Shown here one piece after another: positions 33,718 through 45,800 of a stretch of 64,000 bases of DNA. The translations under genes were made by a program, and so were the position numbers. The stretch covers positions 3,622,001 through 3,686,000 of the forward strand of contig NC_070567.1 of NCBI RefSeq assembly GCF_026914185.1, written 5' to 3'. The first letter of the stretch is position 1; each line of letters begins with the position of its first letter. The notes under the pieces are model-generated. The model ran no database searches. It saw only the letters and a program-made list of their open reading frames with translations, and was not told the DNA's origin. The stretch is from Puccinia triticina. Lineage: Eukaryota; Basidiomycota; Pucciniomycetes; Pucciniales; Pucciniaceae.

Positions 33718-34640
33718 GAGGAGAAGCGGTGTGGAACTACTCAAAGGGGAGAATAGAGCTTGGAAGGAAAATGGATAGCAACACTAGTACTAATGTAAGC
33801 TATGCAAGGGTGCTGATGAGGCTGCCTTCCTGACTAATGCTGAGGGGATGAGAGTAACACTAAGAAAAAGAAAGAAAAGGTGTGGCTGATTTCTACTTGA
33901 TCTTAGGAGCTAGTACTATGAGCTGACTACTGACTACTGAGGGTGAGAGTGTTGGAGCAATGGTTGAAGGGGGAAAGCAATTGGCAATGGTTCAATGGCA
34001 ATGGGTTGATGAGAATGGGCACTATAATTTCTGTATCTAAAATTCTCTATAAATTCTGCATGAGGTACAAGTGAGGGGGGAAGGACAGTTCTTATATGAA
34101 AGGAGAATGAGCACAGAAAATGAGGAGTTCTGGCTATGGGAAGGAAGGTTTTACAAATGGGGAAAGTTTCTGGCTATGGGAAGGAAGGTTGTACAAATGG
34201 GGAAAGGTTCTGGCTATGGGAATAAAAGATTGTACAAATGGGGAAAGTGATGTGAGCAGAGTAACAACTTGTAACTACTGAAAGAGGTAAGCACAGATCC
34301 AATGATGTAATGGGTACAGTAGCCATAGTACATAATGAGTAATGTATGTAAAGGGTTAAGTATGTGAGAATATATCTGTAAAAAGAATGTAATGAAATGA
34401 TTCAAGTAACTTACTAATGAAATGAGTATTGTAACTAATGAAGACTGTAGGCTTTCTGTAAGTCTTATATCCTCTACAACTACTGAACCATTGAAGATAA
34501 GGGGGTATTATGTATGAGTGACTATAGGTGAAATTTGGCGTAGAGTCTGAATATGCAATAGTAATGAGGTATTTGTGAAGGGTTATGGGGGAATGGGCAA
34601 TTTAATGATGAATATATGAAAGGGAAAGAAATAAAATACT
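33718..34640. repeat. 0.9-kb insertion with 40-bp tandem repeats
   Basis: Noncoding sequence between the integrase tail and RT of the Copia fragment. tggaa occurs at both borders (33732-33736 and 34651-34655), a possible 5-bp duplication, but the ends are not TG...CA. Within it, ttctggctatgggaa...gtacaaatggggaaag repeats three times at 34127-34250. Its nature is undetermined. Confidence 0.45.
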
Positions 34641-34642
34641 AC

Positions 34643-35460
34643 TTATGGTTTGGAATGGAGCACCACAGCGGGAGGTGATTCTGGAAGGGGAGGAAGATCA
34701 GGGAGAGAGATAAAGGACAAGTCGTCGACAGATGATGAAGGTGGTGACAGGGACGTGTCTTTATCCTCTTTGATCGGGGTGGGAGAAGGGGGAGAGAGGG
34801 GAGTGAGAGGAGGTTGTGTTGCAATTGGCCAAGAGATTTCTATAGACAATTGTTTTGGAGAAGAAGCGAGTGGCGAGCCGTACGGAAATACTTGTTCAAC
34901 AAACACGACGTCTCTTGATTTGATGACCGATCGCTTATCCAAGTCCCATAAGCGGTATCCGTTCCCGTTTGTGAGGTATGAGAGAAGAATGGAAGAACAA
35001 GCTTTAGGGTTGAGTTTGTTGCGGTTGGGTTCTGGGACTTTGTACCAGGTGAGGCATCCAAACGGGCTAATGATGATAAGTTTGCGGGAGGGAGATTGAG
35101 GATGGAATTGGGGGATTTGAATCCTGCTGGAGTGTGGCAAGGAAAGGAATTGTATGCAAAAAGGGAATGGCGGAGGGCATCTACCCAGAAGGATTTGGGG
35201 AGGTGTGCGGTTAGTAGCGAGGATCGGACAAAGTTGTGGATGGTGCGGTTTGTCCGTTCAGCTACGCTGTTTAGTTGAGGGGAGTGTGGAGGGCCTGGAT
35301 CATGCTTGATACCGGAAGCGGTGAGATAGGAGTCGAATTTGTGTGACATGTACTTGCCACCGTTGTCGGTCTGGAGAGCTTGGATTGTGTGTAGGCCGGT
35401 TTTTTCAAAGAATGCTAGATAGATTTTGAAGCGGGAAAAGGAGTTGGATTTGTTTTTCAT
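34643..35460 (-). pseudogene. Copia integrase fragment, frameshifted
   Basis: Two overlapping frames carry the integrase: 34840-35460 has the core (LQTDNGGKYMS for the second Asp; SVAERTNRTIHN for the Glu), and 34643-35140 continues with the GYRLWDLDKRSVIKSRDVVF block typical of the Copia integrase C-terminus. A frameshift lies between about 35100 and 35140. Confidence 0.85.
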
Positions 35461-35609
35461 TGGGTAGACGGTGAGGGATTTTGAGTGATCATCCGCGAAG
35501 GGATGAAGTATTTAGATCCTTCACGTGAATTGGCCTCGTACAAAGCAACGTTGGAGTGTATGAGTTCGCCAGGTTTAGAAGAACGGTAAAGAGAATGAGA
35601 TCGGAAAGG

Positions 35610-35807
35610 TTAACGGTGCATCTTAGTTTGAACGCATATTGGGCATTGCTGGACGTCAATGTCGTTGGAAATAGAGGGGGTGATGTCGTTTAGTTTGAGA
35701 AGCAGTTTGAGTGCTTTAAGACCTAAGTGTGAGAATCGGATGTGATATCCAAGAAGAGAAGAGTCAGAATATGGAAGGGAAGTCGGAACAGATGAACAGC
35801 GGCTCAC
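35610..35807 (-). pseudogene. Copia gag-pre-integrase fragment
   Basis: The minus frame has HIRFSHLGLKALKLL followed by CPICVQTK, the HHCC-type zinc-binding region that precedes the Copia integrase core. It belongs with the integrase fragment at 34840-35460. Confidence 0.8.
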
Positions 35808-35879
35808 TGGGTTGGATGGGAGATAGTACAGGTTTCCCCGACAATATCCCCTGCCAGCCAGTGTGCCGGTGCATTGAAG

Positions 35880-38800
35880 AATAATGAGAGATGTTGAGAG
35901 AGTAATTTGGGTCAGCTCTTGACCATGAAAATCCCAAAATGTGGCAGCTACATTCTCATGAGTCTCAAAATATCAGCAAATTGGGGTTTTCTTTGTGTTT
36001 CTGCAACCATATATCAACCGGGAATGGTGATTATTTCATGATATTGGGACCAGAATATTCCTCCATTTCCAAAGATTCTTTTAGTATGGCTTTCATGTAT
36101 GGAAATGCCCAAAAGGAACTGCTATAGTCTGATTAGTCTCAAAATACTGCCTAATTGGGTATTTTTTGGTGTTTCTGCCACTGTATCTCAACCCGCAATA
36201 CAAATGATTCATGATATTGATACCATTATGATACAAAATGTTGAGGGATTAATTTGGGTCAGCTCTTGACCATGAAAATACCAAAATGTGGCAGCTACCT
36301 TCTCATGAGTCTCAAAGTATCACCAAATTGGGGTTTTCTTTGTGTTCCTGCCACCATATCTCAACCGGGAATGGTGATCATTTCATGATATTGGTACCAG
36401 AATATTCATCCATTCCCGAAGATTCTTTTGGTATAGCTTTCATGTATGGGAATGCCCAAAAGGAGCTGCTATAGTCTGATTAGTCTCAAAATATCACCCA
36501 ATTGGGTATTATTGGGTGTTTCTGCCACTGTATCTTAACCCAGAAATGGGAATGATTTCATGGTGTTTATACCATTATGATAAGACATGTTGAGAGATTA
36601 ATTTGGGTCAGCTCTTGAGCATGAAAATCCCAGAGTGTGGGAGCTACATTCTCATGAGTCTCAAAATATCACCAGATTGTGGTTTTCTTTGTGTTTCTGC
36701 CACCATATCCCAACAGGGAATGGTGATTATTTCATGATATTGAGACCAGAATATTCATCCATTTCCCAAGATTCTTTTGGTATAGCTTTCATGTATGGAA
36801 ACGCCCGAAAGGAACTGCTATAGTCTGATTAGTCTCAAAAATTGCCTAATTGGGTATTGTTTGGTGTTTCTGCCACTGTATCTCAACCCAGCAGTGGGGA
36901 TGATTTCATGGTGTTTATACCATTATGATAAGACATGTTGAGAGATTAATTTGGGTCAGCTCTTGACCATGAAAATCCCAAAATGAGGCAGCTACATTCT
37001 CTTGAGTCTCAAAATATCAACAAATTGGGGTTTTCTTTGTGTTTCTGCCACTATATCTCAACTGGGAATGGTAATTGTTTCATGATATTGGGACCAGAAT
37101 ATTCATACAGTTCCAAAGATTATTTTGGGATAGCTTTCATGTATGTAAATGCCCATGAGGAGCTGCTATAGTGTGATTAGTCTCAAAATATTGCCTAATT
37201 GGTTATTTTTTGGTTTTTCTGCCACTGTATCTCAACCCGCAATGAGATTGATTTCATGATATTGATACCATTATGATAAGAAATGTTGAGAAATTAATTT
37301 TGGTCAGCTCTTGACCATGAAAATCCCAAAATGAGACAGCTACAGTCTCAAGAGTCTCAAAATATTACCAAATTGGGTTTTTCTTTCTGTTTCTGCCACC
37401 ATATCTCAACCGCGAATGGTGATTATTTCATGATATTGGTACCAGAGTATTGACGGATGTCCAAAGCTTCTTTTGGTATAGAGTTCATGGATTGCAATCC
37501 CAAAAACGACCTGCTAAAGTTTAATTAGTCTCAAAATATTGCCCAATTGGGTATTTTGTGGTGTTTCTGCCACTGTATCTGAACCAGGGCTAACATTCAT
37601 TTCATGATGTTGATACCATTTTAATAGGAAATGTGGAGAGATTAATTTGGGTCAGCTCTTGAACATGAAAATCCCAAAATGAGGCAGCTACAATCTCATG
37701 GGTCTCAAAATATCACCAAATTGGGGTTTTCTTTGTGTTTCTGCCACTATATCTCAACCAAGAATGGTGATTACTTCATGATATTGGGACCAGAATATTC
37801 ATCCATTTCCAAAGATTATTTTCGTATAGCTTTCATGTATGGAAATGCCCAAAAGGAGCTGCTATAGTCTGATTAGTCTCATAATATTGCCTAATTAAGT
37901 ATTTTTTGGTGTCTCTGCCACTGTATCTCAACCCCCAATGGGAATGATTTCATGATATTGATACTATTATAATGAGAGATATTGAGAGAGAAATTTGGGT
38001 CAGCTCTTGACCATGAAGAACCCAAAATGTGGCAGCTACAGTCTCATGAGTCTCAAAATATAACCAAATTGGGGTTTTCTTTGTGTTTCTGCCACTATAT
38101 CTCGACCAGAAATGGTGATTATTTCATGATATCGGTACCAGAATGTTGATAAATGTCCAAAGATTCTTTTGGTATAGAGTTCATGGATTTAAATCCCAAA
38201 AAGGAGCTGCTATAGTCTAATTAGTCTCAAAATATTGCCTAATTGGGTATTTTGTGATGTTTCTGCCACTGTATCTGAACGGGGGCTATGATTTATTTCA
38301 TGATATTGATACCGTTAGGATAAGACATGTGAAGAGATTAATTTGGGTCAGCTCATGACCGTGAAAATCCCAGAATGAGGCAGCTACAGTCTCATGCATC
38401 TCAAAATATCACCAAATTGGGCTTTTCTTTCTGTTTCTGCCACCATATCTCATCTGGGAATGGTGATTGTTTCATGATATTGGCACCAGAATATTCATTC
38501 ATTTCCAAATGTTCTTTTGGTATAGCTTTAATGTATGGAAATGCCCAAAAGGGGCTGCTATAGTCTGATTAGTCTCAAAATACCACCCAATTGGGTATTA
38601 TTTGGTGTTTCTGTCACTGTATCTCAGCCCGCAATGGGAATGATTTCATGGTATTGATACCGTTATGTAATAAGACATGTGAAGAGATTAATTTGGGTCA
38701 GCTCTTGACCATGAAAATCCCAAAATGAGGCAGCTAGAGTCTCATGAGTCTCAAATTATCACCAAATTGGGCTTTTCTTTTGGTTTCTGCCACCATATCT

Positions 38801-40004
38801 CAACCGTGAATGGTGATTATTTCATCATATTGGTAACAGAATATTCATCCATTTCTCTGCCACTATATATCAACTGGGAATGGTGATTATTTCATGATAT
38901 TGGGACCAGAACATTCATCCATTTCCAAAGATTATTTTGGTATAGCTTTCATGTATGGAAATGCCCAAAAGGAGCTGCTATAGTCTGATTAGTCTCTAAA
39001 TATTACCTCATTGGGAATTGATTGGTGTTTCCGCCACTGTATCCCAACCCCGCAATGGGAATGATTTCACGATTTATATACCATTATGGTAAGAAATGTT
39101 GAGAGATTACTTTGGGTCAGCTCTTGACCATGAAAATCCCAAAATGTGGCAGCTACAGTCTCATGAGTCTCAAAATATCAGCAAATTGGGTTTTTCTTTG
39201 TGTTTCTGCCACTATATCTCAACTGGGAATGGTAATTATTTCATGATATTGGGACCGGAATATTCATCCATTTGCAAAGATCATTTTGGTATAGCTTTCA
39301 TGTATGGAAATGCCCAAAAGGAGCTGCTATAGTCTAATTAGTCTCAAAATATCACCTAATTGGGTATCTTTTGGTGTTTCCGCCACTGTATCTCAACCTG
39401 CAATGGGAATGATTTCATGATATTGATCAACACAATATACCGTAATAATCTTTGGAAAAGGATGAAAATTCTGGTAACAATATCATGAAATAATCACCAT
39501 TCCCAGTTGAGATATAGTGGTAGAAACACAAAGAAAACCCCAATTTGGTGATATTTTGAGACTCATGAGACTGTAGCTGCCACATTTTGGGATTTTCATG
39601 GTCAAGAGCTGACTCAAATTACTCTCTCAACATCTCTCATTACAATGGTATCAACATCATGAAATCATTCCCATTGTGGGTTGAGAAACAGTGGCAGAAA
39701 CACTAAACAATACCCAATTAGGCAATATTTTGAGACTAATAAGACTATAACAGCTCATTTTGGGCATTTCCATACATGAAAGCTATACCAAAATAATCTT
39801 TGGAAATGGATGAATATTCTGGTACCAATATCATGAAATAATCACCATTCCTGGTTGAGATATGGTGGCAGAAACAGAAAGAAAAGCCCAATTTGGTGAT
39901 ATTTTGAGACTCATGAGACTGTAGCTGCCTCATTTTGGGATTTTCATGGTCAAGAGCTGACCCAAATTAATCTCTTCACATCTCTTATTATAACGGTATC
40001 AATA
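35880..40004 (+). repeat. 348-bp tandem array, forward then inverted
   Basis: Landmarks such as gaatattcatccatt recur at 36053, 36401, 36749, 37097, 37445, 37793, 38141 and 38489, a constant 348-bp step. Each unit comprises two diverged ~174-bp halves. Around 39430 the orientation flips and units read in reverse to 40004. Each unit contains a 62-aa open frame, which I regard as a by-product. Confidence 0.92.
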
Positions 40005-40564
40005 TCCAAGTTTATTAAAATCACAGAAACACGGAAGGCAAGATCAAAGTTTTTGCCTGTGCTCTTTAGCAAAAATCCCATAAAAGTTAAAATTAATCCC
40101 CAAACACCCCAGAGGGCACCTTGGATTGACCCTTCAGCCTGTGCCGGAGCAACAGGCAAAAAAAGGTTGGTCAAAAATGTAATCAAGGAGGCCTTAATCA
40201 AGTGATTAGTGGGACAAAACAAGATCCCCTGGGGGGGAAAACAGCTTCCCCCCAGCCCTTTAAGTATTGGGCCCAGCTCCCACATGACATAATTTGACAA
40301 CACCCTGGGCCCTGACATTCTTTGCACACCACAACTGTGTTGCCAGGGCCCTGCACCTAGGCAGGCAACATGCTGGCCTGTATGTACACACTCATTCGAG
40401 TGTATACAGGTCAGCTTGAGAGATGTATTCCTCAGGATGACCGCTCAGGGTCATTCGGAAGTGTTCCGAATCCGAATTTGGAAGTGTTCTGAATCCAAGG
40501 GAGTTGGCTTCAAGAAGTATGTCCACCCAGACTTTGGCCTCCTTTGCGGTCTACACGTCTCTCA

Positions 40565-41210
40565 ACAACCGGTCTGTACCGGTTGTGGAGGGGAGTCACC
40601 CCTCTCAATGACCGCTCTGACCGGCCATCGGGGGAACTCATATCTCCTCCCCATGACCGGTACGTGCCGGTCATCGAGGAGACTCACACCTCTCGATGAC
40701 CAGTCTGTACCGGTCACCAAGGAGACTCAGATCTCCTCCTCATGACCGGTCTGTGCCGGTCACCAAGGGGATGCACAACTCTTGATGACTGGTCTGTGCC
40801 GGTCATCAAGGGGACTCAGGTCTCCTCTTGATGACCGGTCTGTGCCAGTCATCAAGGGGAATCAGGTCTTCTCTTGATGACCAGTCTGTGCCGGTCATTG
40901 AGGGGAATCAGGTCTCCTCTTGATGACCGGTCTGTGCCGGTCATCGAGGGGAATCAGGTCTCCTCTTGATGACCGGTCTGTGCCGGTCATCGAGGGGAAT
41001 CAGGTCTCCTCTTGATGACCGGTCTGTGGTGGTCATCGAGAGGACTCAGGTCTCCCCTCGATGACCGGTCTCCGCCGGTCGTTGGGAGGACTCAGTTCTC
41101 CCCTTGATGACCGGTCTGTGCCGGTCATTGAGGGGAATCAGGTCTCCTCTCGATGACTGGTCTGTGCTGGTCATCGAGGGGACTCATTCTCCTCTGGACG
41201 ACCGGCACAT
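40565..41210 (+). repeat. 46-bp minisatellite with GACCGG palindromes
   Basis: About 14 copies of a ~46-bp unit (gaccggtctgtgccggtcat plus a purine-rich half) lie in tandem. Each unit has a gaccgg.....ccggtc dyad, so each could form a small hairpin. Unit spacing is most regular between 40770 and 41110. Confidence 0.85.
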
Positions 41211-41259
41211 AGCAAGGCTTGCTATAAAACAATGTGCAAGCCTCAATCCTCTCGGCGCG

Positions 41260-41760
41260 AGCAGGATATATGTATCCTACTTGCCTGGAGGAAACCTCTT
41301 GACAAGCCTGAATAACATGTATCCAGGCTCGCCGAGAGGTTTCCGCCCGGCGCGTAGGATACATAATCCAGGCTTGCTAAGAGATTTCCTCCTGGAGGGT
41401 AGGATACATATGTATCCTTCTTCACAAGAGGTTTTGAGGATACATATGTATGTATCCTGCTTGCTGAGAGGAAACAAGAGGATTCCTCCAGGCGTAAGCT
41501 ATAGCCATATCACCACTGCTCAAGGCTTGAAAAGGGCAGGAGGGAAGGCCTGTACTCCCTCTCCCATCTTGCCGGTCAAAGAGGAGCTCCTGGCAAGCCT
41601 AGATTGTATCCAGGCTCGCCGAGAGGTTTTCCCGGTGAGTCAGGACACACCATCTAGGCTTTCCAAGGGAAACCTATCGACGATGAGGATACATATGTAT
41701 CCTTCTTGCCAAGAGGTTTCCTCTCGGCAAAGAGAATAACACCTGTATCCTGCTCGCCAA
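41260..41760. repeat. Palindromic ggatacatatgtatcc repeats
   Basis: The palindrome ggatacatatgtatcc or close variants occurs repeatedly (near 41269, 41403, 41438 and 41687), mixed with direct and inverted copies of gagaggtttcc. The region is a degenerate repeat field next to the minisatellite. Confidence 0.6.
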
Positions 41761-41883
41761 GAGGAAACAATGGAGGCGCACAGTAGCTGTATCTCCACTC
41801 CTCCACGCTTGAAAAGGGAAGGATGCAATGCCCTCACTCCCTCCCTCATCTTGCCAGACAGAGAGGAGGGCTCTACTCTCACT

Positions 41884-42823
41884 TGTTGATGTTAGATTAT
41901 GAATACCCCGGATCTGATTATGAATACGCAGCAAGTAAATTCAATTCTCACCAGCATTGGAAAAATTATTGGTCATAACCCTAACCGCGTTTTTCCACCG
42001 ACATCAAAAGCATTTCCCCGCGCCGGCAACCTTGCTGGTCTTTTCCTCACGCGTTTACATCTTATTATTCGTGAGGAAGAGACTAGTAAGCAGAATCACT
42101 TTTTCATCAACATCATCAAGATTACGGATTACCCAAACTAACCGCTAACTTTCCTCATCATCATCCTACTCCTCCCATTCCTTTTTCCCCTCTCTAATAT
42201 AGGTACAATCCTCTCTTGCGCGCGTCCCTCATCATTAAAATCACATCAATAAAATCAATCACAAAAATAAACCCTGCGTCATCGCAGGTACGATTCTCAT
42301 ACCTTTCTCATTTCTTTCTCATTCATGTATTTACTCATTGATCTAATATTTGTTTTCCGGTCTTCATTACTATCTTCAATCTTTGTGTAGGTGTGTTGTC
42401 GGGTTCTCATAAGTCTTGTCAGGTCGCCGTTTGCTCAGATTCAAACGACATTGTTTTAGGTTCGCTATTTTGTTCACTTCACCATATTCATCATTGTTCT
42501 CCTTTTTCATCATCACAAGAAATATATACACACGTTTACATCTTATTATTCGTGAGGAAGAGACTAGTACAATCCTCTCTTGCGCGCGTCCCTCATCATT
42601 AAAATCACATCAATAAAATCAATCACAAAAATAAACCCTGCGTCGTCGCAGGTGTGTTGTCGGGTTCTCATAAGTCTTGTCAGGTCGCCGTTTGCTCAGA
42701 TTCAAATGACATTGTTTTAGGTGTGTTGTTGGGTTCTCATAAGTCTTGTCAGGTCGCCGTTTGCTCAGATTCAAACGACATTGTTTCAGGTTGTCGCGCT
42801 TTGCATTGCCCTAAAACTTTACA
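41884..42823 (+). repeat. LTR of older Copia-like element
   Basis: It starts TGTTGATG and ends CA at 42823, directly before tggtagcgagag, a primer-binding-site-like string of the tggtatcagagc type used by Copia elements. A gag ATG follows at 42842. Inside, a ~110-bp block with cgtttacatcttattattcg and the block gtgttg.cgggttctcataag are duplicated two to three times. The partner LTR is not in the window. The start coordinate is the less certain end. Confidence 0.55.
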
Positions 42824-42841
42824 TGGTAGCGAGAGATCAAA

Positions 42842-45800
42842 ATGACCGTGTTGAAACTGCTCCGCGCTCTCAATCACTGCGCTCTCAATCCGCGCCTTCT
42901 CTTAATCTCCGCGCTCTTAATCCGCGCTCTCAACTATGCGCCGCAACAAGTGCATTTTCTAAGCAACCTCAATCTCATCAAATTAAACCTAAAATCTCAG
43001 CCTATCTTTGTCCTCAAGATCGCGTGTGGTATCGGCATCGACGCTGAACTGAACTCTTCCGACCCCACAATCTACTCAACTCAAACTTACGTCAATCACC
43101 TTGCGCCTTTCCTCAAAACAGATCAAGAATTCAAGATACTCGCCGACAAGACTCCGCAAAGCTTTAGCTAGGCCTGCCTTTTTAGCTTCCCAACTTGGTG
43201 AGAAATGCAACTCCGCATTTCCTGAAGCCTCTTGTGATTGAATCAATTCACTAACCTTATTATCTTATCAGTCGTTGTCTCTAGATCTGTTGCGCACTTT
43301 TTCTTTGACTTATACTGTTGTCCATATTTTTTATCTGGGTTTGTTCTTTTGATTATTGTCTCTTTTTCTCAATTGTTCCCAACAACTAATCTCAATCTCA
43401 ACCACTCAGCTCAACAACTTTACTCGTCAACATTCCTATTATCAGTTGTTCTTTCACAGATAGCCATCTGTCTCAGGGTTTGTTTCTTATTTATTATCCT
43501 CTTTTTTCTACCTCTCAATTGTTTTCTTACTTCTCTCTCTTTTAGTTTTTGGTCTTTTTGCTCTGAAATACAGTCTTAGGTTCTTTACGATTAACAGTCA
43601 AAACCACCGGAGGCCGATCAAACCTTTATGTCCGACGGCGATACATCTGCTAAAGCACCATCTAGCACCGCCGCCGCTCTCAAAGACCAAAAACCTGTTT
43701 CAACAACCGCTTTAACCATGGACGGGATTCATAACTCACTCATCAAAACCGTAGTCAAAGGTATTCCTCTCCTCTCGATGGATAACTACACCCTATGGAG
43801 ACAACGGGTTTCAAATTTTCTCGACGTTGTCAAGCTCAAGAACAATCTCACTAATCCAACAGGTAGTCTCAGCGCTGAAAACAACTTCTATCTTAAAGCT
43901 ATTCTTGTAGCAAAACTAGAATCGTCCGTCCAAGCAAATGTTGTCAACTCAGCAAATGAGAACAACGCTCGGTTAATCTGGAGCGCCATTGTCAAAATTT
44001 TTGCCTCTAATCAAGCTTCAAACAAATCTCGCGTGTTCCAGTCGTTCCTACGGGCTCCATACACTCCAACCGACATCTCTTGATTTATCACTTCCATGAA
44101 GACCTTCCAAACTCAGCTCATCGAAGTCGGATGGTCGTTCTCGGATGATGCGCTGGGTCATATGATTCTTCACAAATTTCCAGCCAATATGAATGACATA
44201 GTGAATCAAATCACTCATTCCGACAAAGAACCGTCAATCGACGTTGTCTTTGAGCATCTTAGGATTCATGAACACAACTCAGAAATTCGTGCTAGCTCCA
44301 GCGGAACAAAATCAAATCCAATAACTTTATACACCGATGAAGCAAAGAGATGCCGCAAGAAATATCACAATCCTGAAGCTGATCACTCAAAGGAAAACTG
44401 CTGGAAGCTTTATCCCAACAAGCGCACCAAAAATTTCGAGAAACTAGCCGCTCAAAAGAATGAGTCTTCAGTCAGTAGTTTTCACTCATCTCTATCCAAA
44501 TCTCCGCATCTCTTCATTGTCGACTCGGGATCATCTGCTCATATGACATCAAATCATCATTTATTTCACACTCTAGAACTCAAAGAACTAGGATGTGTGC
44601 AAACGAGCTCTTCCGCGGATCAACTAAAAATAAAAGGGATAGGTTCAATACGACTTAAAAACGAATTCGGCGAACTCTTTCTTGAACATGTTCTCTACAT
44701 TCCAGACATAGTTGTAAACCTGCTCTCAGTTCGCTGTCTCTTACTTCAAAATTATATTGTTCTTTTCTATAAAAACTCCTTTCAAATCATGAAAAACAAT
44801 GAAGTCGCAATGAAAGGTTATTACATTGGCAACCTACCTAGTCTCGAATTTGAGAACATTGAGCACTCGAGCCATCTATCCTCAGCTGAATTTCTTCATA
44901 AGTCTCTTGGTCACGTGAGCTATCACAGACTAAGAAAGAAGTTGGGTATTCCCCTAAAAATTCTCAGCAACTGCGAATCCTGCGCCTTGGGGAAGATCAC
45001 AAAAGCCTCCTATAAATCAAATCACAAGGCAGCCTCGAGGCCATTTGAAGAAATTCATTTTGATCTAATCGGTCCAATTTGGCCTCCATCTCATGAAGGA
45101 CACAGATACATTCTTACGGTTGTAGACAGCGGTACTCGATTCTGTGCTGCCATTCCTATAAAAAGCAAGGATGAAACTCCAGATACTATCTCGTTTCTAG
45201 TGGATGTTGAAGCCAAGAGGTTTGGCTATTATCCATCAACTTTTCATTCGGACAGAGGCTCTGAGTTTCTCAACTCCAGCTTGAGCAAATACTGCATCAA
45301 TCATCTTATCAAGCAACGTACCTCAGATGCCTATACACCTCAGCAAAACGGGCTAGCCGAACGATTCAATCGGACGATTCTCGAATCCATGAGAACTATC
45401 CTCCAAGATTCTGGGATAGACAGGAAATATTGGAGTGAAATTGCCCAAGTTAGCTCCTTAACACTCAATCAGATTCCGGCCCATTGCTCAAAGCAATCCC
45501 CTTTTGAACTCTTCAAAAACCGAAGTCTACCGCTTAGCTATTTTTACCCCTCAGGAATTGAGTTTCATACCTTCTACTTCCTCGACAATCATTTTCTAAA
45601 CTCAAACCAAAAGGAAGACTGGGGATACTCATTGGGTACACCAATGAGCTTTGATCATATCGCATTTTATCAGACGAAGGAAAAATCATAGACACCAAAG
45701 ACGTGAAGTTTCTCGATTACAAACCTCCGGAGCACAAAAGTTCTGACTGGGACATTGCGATTCATGATGACAAACCTCTTGATGAAGTCAACAACTCGGA

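Larger units (their letters stand above)
32887..35879 (-). mobile_element. Decayed Copia fragment, antisense
   Basis: This interrupts the CACTA-B array between a unit ending near 32886 and one resuming near 35880. On the minus strand, gag-pre-integrase, integrase and RT fragments appear in order, with frameshifts and a 0.9-kb insertion. No LTRs were recognised. RNase H is missing at the 32887 side. Confidence 0.8.
31436..40004. mobile_element. CACTA element B, truncated both ends
   Basis: The array begins at 31436 in the middle of a unit that corresponds to the inner end of element A, so the left ~760-bp terminus is missing. Repeat units run forward to about 39430, then switch to the opposite orientation until a Helitron-like 5' end at 40005. 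The head-to-head arrangement of two arrays matches the complete CACTA copy at 50922-54627. Insertions within it are the MITE at 31513-32595 and the Copia fragment at 32887-35879. Confidence 0.7.
40005..41883 (+). mobile_element. Orphan Helitron-like 5' end and body
   Basis: At 40005 the array text (tatcaata^tcatg) is broken after an A, and the new sequence starts TCCAAGTTTATTAAAATCAC. The proven Helitron at 46556 starts TCTGAGTTTATTAAAGACAG, so the 5' end is of the same type. No CTAG hairpin end followed by tcatgaaat is found later in the window. The body holds minisatellites and no credible gene. It is probably truncated by the LTR element at 41884, or its 3' end lies elsewhere. Confidence 0.55.

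Noticed and set aside
35939..39332. A 62-aa reading frame repeated in nearly every 348-bp unit (also antisense at 8583 and 39745).
   Set aside because: It recurs because the DNA unit recurs. Some units have lost it, it has no start context or domain, and differences between units look random in codon position. I treat it as a by-product of satellite-like DNA.
40565..41210. A CRISPR-like array, because of regularly spaced palindromic repeats.
   Set aside because: Units are contiguous without unique spacers, and the genome is eukaryotic.
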